From positions 1-36,221 of the forward strand of contig NZ_RBZN01000033.1 in the NCBI RefSeq assembly GCF_003628435.1: a stretch of DNA of 36,221 bases, written 5' to 3'. The position numbers were made by a program, and so were the translations under genes. Numbering within the stretch: the first letter of the stretch is position 1; every line of letters begins with the position of its first letter. This document shows positions 25,663 through 34,038 of this stretch, piece by piece. The notes below the pieces were generated by a model, which was not told the DNA's origin, did not search any database, and saw only the letters and a program-made list of their open reading frames with translations. The stretch is from Ureibacillus endophyticus (GTDB lineage: Bacteria > Bacillota > Bacilli > Bacillales_A > Planococcaceae).

Positions 25663-25770
25663 TAACCCCCACAAATATTGAAATTTGTGGGGGTTACATA
25701 TTTAAATTGAAAGGGGGAGTATAATCAAGCTGTGCAAATTTATGGGGGTTTTAAATTTGCACAAGCATTT
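25663..25770. repeat. Two large hairpins sharing a repeated arm
   Basis: Hairpin 1: TAACCCCCACAAAT (25663-25676) and its exact inverse (25683-25696), 14 bp with a 6-nt loop. Hairpin 2: TGTGCAAATTTA (25731-25742) and its exact inverse (25752-25763), loop TGGGGGTTT, followed on the + strand by a T5 run. AAATTTGTGGGGGTT (25681-25695) recurs with one change at 25736-25750. Hairpin 2 can act as a + strand terminator. The pair also resembles a structured element end. Confidence 0.55.
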
Positions 25771-25805
25771 TTCATATTACTAAAAGGGACGATTTATTTT
25801 AGGGA

Positions 25806-26990
25806 TTATACATTCTCAATAATCGTAGCTACTCCTTGACCTCCACCGCAGCATGCAGTAATTAGTGCATATTTTTTCCCTGTTCGCTTTAACTCATATA
25901 TTGCTTTGACCACAAGGATAGCAAGGCTTCCAGCAATAGGATGGCCTAAAGCAATCGCGCCACCATTCGGGTTAAACCGTTCATTATCACGCCAATCAAT
26001 TCCTAACTCAATACAACAAGCAATCGATTGTCCTGCAAACGCTTCGTTTAATTCTATGATATCGATATCATCAAGAGTTAATCCAGCTTTATCCAAAGCC
26101 TTTCTTACAGCAGGAACTGGTCCAATTCCCATAATATTCGGGTCAACCCCTGCATGCCCTACTGCAACAACTTTTACTAACGGCTGTATATTTAGTTCAT
26201 CTGCTTTATTTTTACTCATCAGCATGACCGCACCAGCTCCATCATTAATACCTGATGAATTGCCAGCAGTTACAGTACCATCCTCTTTAAATACCGGTCC
26301 AAGCTTACTTAGCTTTTCCTGTGTTATTCCAAAACGAGGATGCTCATCTGTATCAAAGACGATTGCGTCTCCTTTTTTCTGAGGTATTGTAATCGGTACG
26401 ATTTGTTCTTTGAAGCGTCCTTCTTTAATCGCGTTCTCTGCCTTCATCTGACTAAGATAAGCAAACTCATCTTGATCTTCTCTACTAATATTATATTGTT
26501 TAACTAACGTTTCAGCAGTAATTCCCATTGGTGGATCACCAATCTCTACTGGTGCTAACGCTTGATCATATTTTACAGTAGGTGGTACTCTCGGAAATGC
26601 ATGTTCTGTCCTTTCCATAATAAATGGTGCTCGCGTCATACTTTCGACTCCACCGGCTACATAAATATCACCAAAGCCCGCTAAAATATTTGCTGCTGCC
26701 ACATTGATAGCAGATGACCCTGAACCACATTGTCTTTCGACTGTTAAGCCAGGGATTGATGCAGGTAAGCCTGCTTTTAAAGTAGCATACTTTGCCATAC
26801 ACCCAATTTGATAGCCCATTGCATGACCAAATACGACTTCATCAATTGCTTCTAAATCTTCTAATCCACTTCTTTTTACAGCCTCTTTAATTGTTTCTGC
26901 TGCAAAAATATCAGGTGTTAGACTTGCTAAAGCCCCTCTTTCCTTTGCAATAGGTGTTCTGGCCGCGCTTACGATTACCACTTCATTCAT
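25806..26990 (-). CDS. Thiolase (acetyl-CoA acetyltransferase family)
   Basis: 394 residues, full family length. The nucleophilic Cys lies in ERQCGSGSSAI (about residue 88), the C-terminal GHPIAGS carries the catalytic His, and CCGGGQG the second Cys. GHPIAGSLA departs slightly from the common GHPxGxSG, with an extra residue between the glycines. It cleaves 3-ketoacyl-CoA with CoA, or condenses acetyl-CoA. It is the last gene of the acyl-CoA cluster, 100 nt after the CoA-transferase. Confidence 0.93.
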   Translation of the reverse strand: MNEVVIVSAARTPIAKERGALASLTPDIFAAETIKEAVKRSGLEDLEAIDEVVFGHAMGYQIGCMAKYATLKAGLPASIPGLTVERQCGSGSSAINVAAANILAGFGDIYVAGGVESMTRAPFIMERTEHAFPRVPPTVKYDQALAPVEIGDPPMGITAETLVKQYNISREDQDEFAYLSQMKAENAIKEGRFKEQIVPITIPQKKGDAIVFDTDEHPRFGITQEKLSKLGPVFKEDGTVTAGNSSGINDGAGAVMLMSKNKADELNIQPLVKVVAVGHAGVDPNIMGIGPVPAVRKALDKAGLTLDDIDIIELNEAFAGQSIACCIELGIDWRDNERFNPNGGAIALGHPIAGSLAILVVKAIYELKRTGKKYALITACCGGGQGVATIIENV

Positions 26991-27090
26991 TTAATGTAAC
27001 ACCATCCTTTATAATTAGTCGGAATTTTCTGTATTTTATTTCTATAATAAAACCTTTAAAACTCACTGATAGGAACAAAAAATTATTTTA

Positions 27091-28389
27091 TTATAAAAGT
27101 CCCGCTTGTTTTGCTTCAAATGTTAATTGTTCACGAAAATCTGGATGTGCAATATTAATCATTGCTTTCGTACGTTCTTGAATACTTTTTCCTCTTAATT
27201 CAGCAACACCGTATTCAGTCACAATATTTTGTACATCTGTACGAGTTGTCGTTACCACCTGTCCTGGTGGGAAACTAGTTACTATTCGTGAAACTAAACC
27301 ATTCTTAGTTTTCGCCGTAGATTTTAAACAAATAAAAGACTGACCATTTTTAGATAACGCTGCACCACGCGTATATTCCACTTGCCCGCCTGTATTACTA
27401 TATTGACTAAACCCAATTGATTCTGAACCAACTTGACCCGTCAAATCCACCATTAATGCATTATTAATAGAAACAAAATTATCATTTTTTGCAATGACAT
27501 AAGGATTATTAACATATGAAACTGGTAGTTGAGCAATCATTGGATTATTATCGACAAACTCATAAAGAGCTCGTGTCCCTAATAGTCCATTAAAAACGAT
27601 TTTTCCAGGATGTAATGTTTTCCTTCTATTCGTAACAACACCCAATTTCACTAAATGCATCATTGAATTTGTAAAGATCTCTGTATGGATTCCTAAGTCC
27701 TTTTTATCTTCTAAAAAATAACCAATCGCATTCGATAATCCACCAATACCAAGTTGAATTGTTGAACCGTCTTTAATTCGACCAACGATATGGCTTGCGA
27801 TTTTTTTTTCTATATCTGTAATTGGTTTTTCTGGTTCCTCATATAGATCTCGGTTGATTTCAACAATTGCATCAACTTTAGAAACATGCAGTAAGTTTGT
27901 TTCACCACCAATGTATGGTAGTTGATTATTGACTTGTACTATAATTTTTGAAGCAACGTGAGCAACCACACTCGCATCCGCTGCTCCAAGCGTCATGTAT
28001 CCATTAGCATCAGGTGCTGAACATTCTACTAATAATACATCTGGCTTTAAATGATTGTGAATAAGATATTCAAACTGCCCTAAATGATGAGGGATTATTT
28101 CAAAATTGGCCGAGTTAGTACAAGACCTTGCAATTTCAGTTGGAAAAATCTCATACATTTTAAAGAAATCTTTATATTTTGAATCTCTTAAAAACTCATA
28201 TTCATACGCAACAAAGTTTCCGATAAATGTAGTAAAACCAAGCTCCGGAAGTCGTTTACCAACCTCTTCGATAATATTATCTGCTGCAATAAGACAAATT
28301 CTTTCCCCTGGCATTATTAATTTTGCAGCTTCAGCTTCAGTAGTAAGTTTCGATTGATAAACTTCTTGCCAATCCCTTGTAAGCGTCAT
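27091..28389 (-). CDS. Acetyl-CoA hydrolase/transferase family CoA-transferase
   Basis: 432 residues, similar in plan to 4-hydroxybutyrate or butyrate:acetate CoA-transferases. GIGGLSNAIGYFL and DLGIHTE put the likely catalytic Glu at 237, and the C-terminal GGQVEYTRGA and ITEYGVAELRGK segments are family hallmarks. It should move CoA between acetyl-CoA and a short-chain acid. It lies 143 nt downstream of the acyl-CoA dehydrogenase gene on the same strand. Confidence 0.88.
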   Translation of the reverse strand: MTLTRDWQEVYQSKLTTEAEAAKLIMPGERICLIAADNIIEEVGKRLPELGFTTFIGNFVAYEYEFLRDSKYKDFFKMYEIFPTEIARSCTNSANFEIIPHHLGQFEYLIHNHLKPDVLLVECSAPDANGYMTLGAADASVVAHVASKIIVQVNNQLPYIGGETNLLHVSKVDAIVEINRDLYEEPEKPITDIEKKIASHIVGRIKDGSTIQLGIGGLSNAIGYFLEDKKDLGIHTEIFTNSMMHLVKLGVVTNRRKTLHPGKIVFNGLLGTRALYEFVDNNPMIAQLPVSYVNNPYVIAKNDNFVSINNALMVDLTGQVGSESIGFSQYSNTGGQVEYTRGAALSKNGQSFICLKSTAKTKNGLVSRIVTSFPPGQVVTTTRTDVQNIVTEYGVAELRGKSIQERTKAMINIAHPDFREQLTFEAKQAGLL

Positions 28390-28532
28390 CCGATAAACCT
28401 CCTCTACAAAACTTCAATTACTTACTACAAATGCACTATTTTTAGCATATCGCGTATAAAATATAGATCCGCTACCCATTATTTCCGTTACATTGTCAGA
28501 AACTCTATTCTATTTATCTAATTAACTATTAC

Positions 28533-30350
28533 CTAAAATGCTTCCTCTGGAATATCTAGTGTAGATGTATCACCATCTTTTATTACTTCGCAAATTTTAA
28601 ATAGATCTGGTACAATGTTTCGAATATAGAATTTAGCTGAATGTACTTTTCCGTTGTAGAATGAGTAGTCAGCATGATTTGAATTTAATTCCTTTAACTT
28701 CTCTACCGCAATCGCTGCATGTTCTAATAACAGTGAACCTCCCCATAGCATCGCTGTAGCATGTAAAATACGAGTAGAAAATAGTGTCATAAGACGAATG
28801 TCTTCCTGTATTTTTGAAGTAAATTCATTTAACATTTGTCTATAAGAATCCTTCGCTTTTGTCATGATTTCATATTCTCGTTCAAAACCTTCCAAATTCT
28901 TGTTTTTCCCGATTGTTTCATTAATTTCTTCTAACCAGCTTACAAATAATTGCCCATTATTTTGACTCCATTTTCTTCCTACTAAATCTAAAGATTGAAT
29001 GAAATTTGTACCTTCATATAAAGATAAAATTTTACTGTCTCTTGCATATTGAGCAACTGGATACTCTTCAATAAATCCATAACCACCATGTATTTGAATG
29101 GCTTCAGCAACAGTTTGCCAAACCATATCAGTCGGATACGCTTTTATAATTGGTGTGTTAATTCCTACCAATCCATCAGCCCATTTTTTCTCTTCTTTAT
29201 CCGGACTATCATTAATTAAATCTAGTAAATAAGCTGTTTTAAATACCATGGCACGACAAGCTTCAATAATAGATTTTTGGAACATTAGCATTCGTCTGAC
29301 ATCTTCATGTTCTACAATACGAACTCTAGGTCCTCGTGGATTTGTGATTGCTTTCCCTTGAATACGCTCTTTGGCATACTGTAGTGAATAATTGTAGGCT
29401 GCTTGAGCAATATTCACAGCGCCACTACCAACACCTTGTCGTGCTTCATTCATCATCTGGAACATTTGTGCCATGCCTTCTGCTCTATTATTTTCATCAG
29501 GTGGGTTACCTACTAAATAACCTCGACAAATATCTTCACTACCAAAATCAAGCATAACTGTAGCAGAGCCTTTCATACCCAACTTGTGCTCTAAACCCAC
29601 AGAAAGCACATCATTTGGTTCTCCTAAACTACCATCTTCATTCACCCAGATTTTAGGTACGATAAACAAGGAAATTCCTTTAGTACCAGGTGCAGCGCCT
29701 TCAATTCTTGCTAGCATTAGGTGGACGATATTGTCTGTCAGATCGTGATCACCTGCTGTAATAAAACATTTTGTTCCCTTAATCTTATAAACACCTGGTG
29801 TGTCAGTTGGATAGGCAGTTGAAGTAATTTCCCCTACATCTGAACCACAGTGAGGCTCTGTCAGTGCCATAGTGCCTCCCCATTCACCTGAATACATTTT
29901 AGGTAGAAACACTTTTTTCTGGTTTTCCGTTCCAAAACTATGAATAAGTCGAGCAACTCCTCCTGACATACCAGGGTAATCGAATGATGGAATAGCAGCT
30001 CCAAAATATTCTAGTACCGCATACTTAATAATTTCAGGTAGTCTATTCTCATCATCCGGATCATGTAAGCTTGGACCATATCCATTTTCACACATGAATT
30101 TATAAAGTTTTTTGAAAGACGGTGGGGTCGTCACTTTACCATCTTTTAATTCACAGCCAATTCTGTCTGCATCAATATTTACTGGAGCTGCCACTTCCTT
30201 TGCAGCCAATAAAGCTTGATCTAAAATCATATCAATATCATCTAAATCGAAAGTATCTTTAAAACTATCGAAATTTAATATTTTTTCAGAATCTAGCCAT
30301 TCCTTAAGAATAAACTTGTGCTCTCTACTTGAATACATAAATTCCGCCAT
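28533..30350 (-). CDS. Long-form acyl-CoA dehydrogenase (FadE5/DmdC-like)
   Basis: 605 residues from ATG 30350, chosen because GGAGGTA is eight bases upstream. This is much longer than the ~380 residues of classical acyl-CoA dehydrogenases and matches the DmdC/FadE5 branch with an added C-terminal helical domain. MALTEPHCGSDVG is the FAD/substrate motif. The catalytic Glu should be the one in LYEGTNFIQ. Substrates of the branch range from short to long acyl-CoAs and 3-methylmercaptopropionyl-CoA; here the neighbours suggest short-chain acyl-CoA. Confidence 0.9.
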   Translation of the reverse strand: MAEFMYSSREHKFILKEWLDSEKILNFDSFKDTFDLDDIDMILDQALLAAKEVAAPVNIDADRIGCELKDGKVTTPPSFKKLYKFMCENGYGPSLHDPDDENRLPEIIKYAVLEYFGAAIPSFDYPGMSGGVARLIHSFGTENQKKVFLPKMYSGEWGGTMALTEPHCGSDVGEITSTAYPTDTPGVYKIKGTKCFITAGDHDLTDNIVHLMLARIEGAAPGTKGISLFIVPKIWVNEDGSLGEPNDVLSVGLEHKLGMKGSATVMLDFGSEDICRGYLVGNPPDENNRAEGMAQMFQMMNEARQGVGSGAVNIAQAAYNYSLQYAKERIQGKAITNPRGPRVRIVEHEDVRRMLMFQKSIIEACRAMVFKTAYLLDLINDSPDKEEKKWADGLVGINTPIIKAYPTDMVWQTVAEAIQIHGGYGFIEEYPVAQYARDSKILSLYEGTNFIQSLDLVGRKWSQNNGQLFVSWLEEINETIGKNKNLEGFEREYEIMTKAKDSYRQMLNEFTSKIQEDIRLMTLFSTRILHATAMLWGGSLLLEHAAIAVEKLKELNSNHADYSFYNGKVHSAKFYIRNIVPDLFKICEVIKDGDTSTLDIPEEAF

Positions 30351-30398
30351 TTTCATTACCTCCGTAATCAATTTAGTAAGGAATTTTGATACAACACA

Positions 30399-31193
30399 TT
30401 ATTGATGTTGGAAATTTGGTTTTCGCTTCTCTAAAAAAGCGCGTACTCCCTCTTCCATATCTTTTGTCAATTGGACTTTTGCAAATAAATCCGCCTCAAC
30501 TTTCAGGCCTTCTTCTAGACTCAATTCGATCCCCTGATCAACCGCTTGTTTAATGTACTGTAGTGATGGAAGTGAATATCTCGCAATGGTTTGAGCCATT
30601 TCCTTCGCTGCAGCTAATGATTCTCCTTGTGAAACTACGTTATTGACAAGGCCAATCTCCTTTGCTTCTTGAGCAGTTATTTTTGCACCCGTAAACATCA
30701 ATTCTTTCGCTTTTGCTTCTCCGATTAATCGTGGTAATCGCTGCGTACCACCTGCTCCTGGAAAAATGCCAAGTTTCACTTCAGGTAAACTAAACAACGC
30801 TTGTTCTTCTGCAATACGAATATCGCATAGTAAAGACAGCTTACAACCGCCACCAAATGCTATTCCGTTGACAGCTGCGATGGTCGGTTTATTTAAAAAA
30901 TCAAATTTATTAAAGATTGCATGCGCTTCGAGATTCTGTTTATATAGGAGTTCATAAGTTACTTCTACACCTTCTGGAAATTCTTTAATATCAGCACCAG
31001 CCATGAACGCTCGATCACCACTACCAGTTAAAATAACTACTAGAATTTCTGGATCATTAGAAATCAAGTCACACGTTTCATCTAACTGTTGAAAAACTTC
31101 ATCACTTAGCAGATTAAATGGACCATTTTCAATCGTGATAAAGGCTATATTATCTTCTTTCTCTAACTTTACTTTCCTTTGGTCTTGTGCCAT
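30399..31193 (-). CDS. Enoyl-CoA hydratase (crotonase family)
   Basis: 264 residues. The oxyanion hole comes from FMAGADIKEF and NGIAFGGGCKL; the second catalytic Glu region is EVKLGIFPGAGGTQRL. It hydrates trans-2-enoyl-CoA to 3-hydroxyacyl-CoA, the step between its two neighbours' reactions. GGTGAGGTGA precedes the ATG. Confidence 0.92.
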   Translation of the reverse strand: MAQDQRKVKLEKEDNIAFITIENGPFNLLSDEVFQQLDETCDLISNDPEILVVILTGSGDRAFMAGADIKEFPEGVEVTYELLYKQNLEAHAIFNKFDFLNKPTIAAVNGIAFGGGCKLSLLCDIRIAEEQALFSLPEVKLGIFPGAGGTQRLPRLIGEAKAKELMFTGAKITAQEAKEIGLVNNVVSQGESLAAAKEMAQTIARYSLPSLQYIKQAVDQGIELSLEEGLKVEADLFAKVQLTKDMEEGVRAFLEKRKPNFQHQ

Positions 31194-31248
31194 ACATTTG
31201 TCACCTCACCAATTTTTCAATCTACTTTTCTATTAACTTCGAAAAATT

Positions 31249-32115
31249 TTATTCGTAAGTATAAAATCCTTTTTTCGTTTTCATACCATACTCTCCCTTA
31301 ATATACTTCTCAACAATCAATGGAGATGGTTTATCTTTAGGATCCCGTGTTTCTTGGTAATATTCCATTGCGCCAATATAAGACAAATCAATCCCTACTA
31401 AGTCCATTAATTTATATGGTCCCATCGGATGCCCTAACCCGTGAACGACAGCTAAATCAATTTCTTCTGGTGTAGCAATTCCTATATCTGCTAAAAATAA
31501 AGCTTCATTCATTATCACATCTAAAATTCGATTAACTAAGAACCCATTAATTTCTTTCTTTAATAAAACTCCCAACTTATTAAACTTTTTACTAAGTTCC
31601 ATAGTTAATTGAGCTGTTTCTTCAGATGTATGTGGACCTTGTACTACCTCTACTAACTGCATAACCAAAGCTGGGTTGAAGAAGTGCATATTACAAACTT
31701 TTTCTGGCCGATTCGTGACATCTGCTAGTTTTGAACTAACGATAGCTGAGCTATTCGTTGCAAGAATTGCATGAGGTGGTGCAATTTGATCTAATTCAGC
31801 AAAAAGTGCCCGCTTAATGTCGAGTTTTTCAATTGCAGCTTCAATAACAAAATCCGCATCACCAGCTGCCTCTTGTAAACTCGTAGTAAAAGATAAATTT
31901 TCAAGTGCTGTGTCAGCTTGTTCTCTACTTAATTTATCTTTTTTTACTCTTCCATCTAAATATTCATAAGCAAATTCTTGCGCCTTATTTAAAGTAACTT
32001 GATTGATATCTGTACATCAAACTTCAAATCCTGAAATTGCTGCCAAGAGCGCGATTTGGTGTCCCATATTTCCAGCGCCAACAACACAGATTTTTTTAAT
32101 CTCTCCGATTTGCAA
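31249..32115 (-). pseudogene. 3-hydroxyacyl-CoA dehydrogenase with an in-frame TGA
   Basis: From TTG 32115 (GGGGG eight bases upstream) the frame gives 288 codons, the normal size for a 3-hydroxybutyryl-CoA dehydrogenase. Codon 33, at 32017-32019, is TGA. It falls in the NAD-binding fold: VVGAGNMGHQIALLA precedes it and CTDINQ follows. Everything after is intact, including VIEAAIEKLDIKRALF, ILATNSSAI, the HFFNPA catalytic His and KKGFYTYE at the end. A single C-to-T change from CGA (Arg) would create it. A shorter product from an internal start such as the ATG at 31689 would lack the nucleotide fold. It is a recent nonsense pseudogene, a sequencing error or, less likely, a read-through gene. 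Confidence 0.85.
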
Positions 32116-32264
32116 CTCATCTACCCCCTTTTTTGATGGTCAAAATTGAGTAAAACTTAAGTATGTCATTTCACCTATAAGTAAGCGCTTTCCAACATTC
32201 CTTTTTAAATCCACCTTATTAATTTTTAACCCTATAACCATTTAGGCTGTTATAAAGTTTATAT

Positions 32265-32281
32265 AGCAAAAATTGTGCCAA
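32265..32281 (-). promoter_or_regulatory. Sigma-54 promoter of the beta-oxidation operon
   Basis: On the minus strand the sequence is TTGGCAC-AATTT-TTGCT, a perfect -24/-12 consensus with the required 10-bp GG-GC distance. Transcription should begin near 32254, 139 nt before the dehydrogenase TTG. A near copy of the activator motif (GTCAAAATTGAG, 32139-32150) lies in this leader. Confidence 0.85.
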
Positions 32282-32334
32282 CCTCAAAAATCTTTATTTT
32301 ACTGGGTTTTCAAAATCCCCTAAATCATTTTTTT

Positions 32335-32465
32335 GTCAATTTTGACTTTGTTGATACTTATTCATTTCATTTATTTGGAAGTATTAAGTAAAGGAAACTG
32401 CATAAAAACATGTTTCTATTGGTTAAGTCAAATTTGATTTCACTATTGATTAAGTTAAATTTGCT
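32335..32465 (-). promoter_or_regulatory. Candidate activator (UAS) sites upstream of the dehydrogenase promoter
   Basis: GTCAATTTTGAC is at 32335-32346, about 55 bp upstream of the -24 element. Two related sites lie further up: GTCAAATTTGAT (32427-32438) and GTTAAATTTGCT (32454-32465). The last two sit inside an 18-bp direct repeat (32419-32436 and 32446-32463, 16 of 18 identical). Position and repetition fit enhancer sites for a sigma-54 activator. Confidence 0.6.
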
Positions 32466-32544
32466 ACCAGAAATAAATCTATTTAATTCAAGGTAGTGGT
32501 ATTTATGGATATTTTTTACATATTAAAACAAAGAATTTGTACTT

Positions 32545-33201
32545 TTAGTTCATATATATATTGGTTATTTCTTGACGAAGTGGAATATTTAATCTTTCCT
32601 TTAGTTGTTCAAAAGTGAGATCACCGATAATTTCTTTAATTATGACTTCTCCATTTTCAAAAGCGAAAACAGCATATTCCGTAATAAATAAATCGATTTG
32701 TCGAAGGCCACTAATTGGATATTGCAATTCTTTTACTAATTTCGCTTCCCCATTCTTTGTGAATAACGTCCCAGCGCATATCACCTTTTTTGCGCCAGCA
32801 ATTAAATCCATAGCTCCACCTACACCTAAAATTGGTTGATTAGGAATTGCCCAATTTGCAATTTCACCTTTTATACTAACTTGTAAAACGCCTAATACAG
32901 CAACATCAATGTGCCCACCCCGAATCATCACAAAGGAATTTGCACTATCGAAAAGAGTAGCTCCTTTTTTTAACGTGATCGGCTCTTTTCCCGCGGAAAC
33001 CAAGTCTGCATCTATTTCATCCTCTAATGGAGGAGGTCCCATTCCAAGTAATCCGTTTTCAGACTGAAGATACACCTCCTTGTCTTCCAAGTATGAGATT
33101 ACTAACGTTGGGATGCCGATGCCTAAATTTACAACTTGCCTATCTTTTAATTCCTGTGCGATTCGCTTAGCTATTACATTACGTACATCAAGATTTGACA
33201 T
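32545..33201 (-). CDS. scoB: 3-oxoacid CoA-transferase subunit B
   Basis: 218 residues from ATG 33201. NLGIGIPTLV is the N-terminal glycine motif, and SENGLLGMGP carries the catalytic Glu that forms the CoA thioester. The C-terminus keeps ADIKVICAGTLFTK-like and TEYAVF segments of the family. It pairs with subunit A, whose stop codon it overlaps by 14 nt. The enzyme activates a 3-oxoacid (acetoacetate in the best-known cases) with succinyl- or acetyl-CoA. Confidence 0.92.
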   Translation of the reverse strand: MSNLDVRNVIAKRIAQELKDRQVVNLGIGIPTLVISYLEDKEVYLQSENGLLGMGPPPLEDEIDADLVSAGKEPITLKKGATLFDSANSFVMIRGGHIDVAVLGVLQVSIKGEIANWAIPNQPILGVGGAMDLIAGAKKVICAGTLFTKNGEAKLVKELQYPISGLRQIDLFITEYAVFAFENGEVIIKEIIGDLTFEQLKERLNIPLRQEITNIYMN

Positions 33202-33877
33202 AAGATTCACCGACCTTTGTATACTTCGTTTGAATGATATAATCTACGTATACATGTGGTGTAATAATCGTTTCCGGATCTAACTCACCTATTTCAACAA
33301 TTTCATCTACTTCTACTATTACAATATCCGCAGCGGTTGCCATAATCGGATTAAAATTTCTAGCAGTCCTATGGTATGTTAAATTACCTAGTAGATCAGC
33401 TGTTTTTGCACGGATTATCGCAATATCTCCTTTAATTGCTTTTTCAAAAATATATCTTTCTCCATCAATTTCTCGTTCTTCCTTACCAATAGCTAATTCT
33501 GTTCCAACAGCTGTTTTTGTATAGAAGCCACCAATTCCTGCGCCACCACAACGAATAGCTTCTGCTAATGTACCTTGTGGTATTAGTTCAATATCTAAAG
33601 TCCCTTCAGACCAAGCCATTACTGCCTCATTATTCATTGTAAAATATGAACCAATTACCTTTTGGACTTTACCTTGAGTAAACAATTTATGTAACCCAAA
33701 GCCATCATCCCCCAAATTATTACTTACTAGATGAAGATTTTTTATATCCAATTCCATGATTTGATCTATTATCGTTAGCGGGGATCCCGATAGACCGAAT
33801 CCCCCTGCTAAGATCTTTTGATTGTCCCTAAATACTTCCCTTATTTCATTGATAGATTCAATCACTTTGTTTTTCAC
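33188..33877 (-). CDS. scoA: 3-oxoacid CoA-transferase subunit A
   Basis: 229 residues. ILAGGFGLSGSPLTIIDQI is the glycine-rich CoA-binding motif; FYTKTAVGTELAIGKE and ADIVIVEVDEIVEIGELDPE are typical of the family. GGAGG precedes the start. It is upstream of and translationally coupled to subunit B. Confidence 0.93.
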   Translation of the reverse strand: MKNKVIESINEIREVFRDNQKILAGGFGLSGSPLTIIDQIMELDIKNLHLVSNNLGDDGFGLHKLFTQGKVQKVIGSYFTMNNEAVMAWSEGTLDIELIPQGTLAEAIRCGGAGIGGFYTKTAVGTELAIGKEEREIDGERYIFEKAIKGDIAIIRAKTADLLGNLTYHRTARNFNPIMATAADIVIVEVDEIVEIGELDPETIITPHVYVDYIIQTKYTKVGESYVKS

Positions 33878-33906
33878 TTGTAACCTCCTCTTTTTCAGAT
33901 GTATAA

Positions 33907-33992
33907 TTTAGGCTTCGATGTTTCTAACCCAAAGCGCATTAACACTAGCTATGTTCATACAAACAGATTAAAAAGTTCCATCAAAGCCTAAA
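33907..33992. repeat. Long-loop inverted repeat between transporter and scoA
   Basis: TTTAGGCTTCGATG (33907-33920) is the inverse of CATCAAAGCCTAAA (33979-33992), 13 of 14 pairs, with a 58-nt loop. In the minus-strand transcript it sits between the transporter stop and the scoA RBS, so it could form a processing or attenuation structure. No T-run follows. Confidence 0.4.
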
Positions 33993-34038
33993 ATTTTAAT
34001 TTCCAAGAAAGAAGAAATAGTTTAGTAGAATCAATTCA

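Noticed and set aside
25420-25674. 84-codon minus-strand frame
   Set aside because: It overlaps the small plus-strand gene and a hairpin, reads as low-quality protein and has no RBS.
25906-26382. 158-codon plus-strand frame inside the thiolase
   Set aside because: Antisense shadow of a full-length thiolase with its catalytic motifs; no RBS.
32017-32019. Selenocysteine at the TGA of the dehydrogenase
   Set aside because: The family has no catalytic Cys/Sec at this place, and I see no obvious SECIS-like hairpin right after the codon; a nonsense mutation is simpler.
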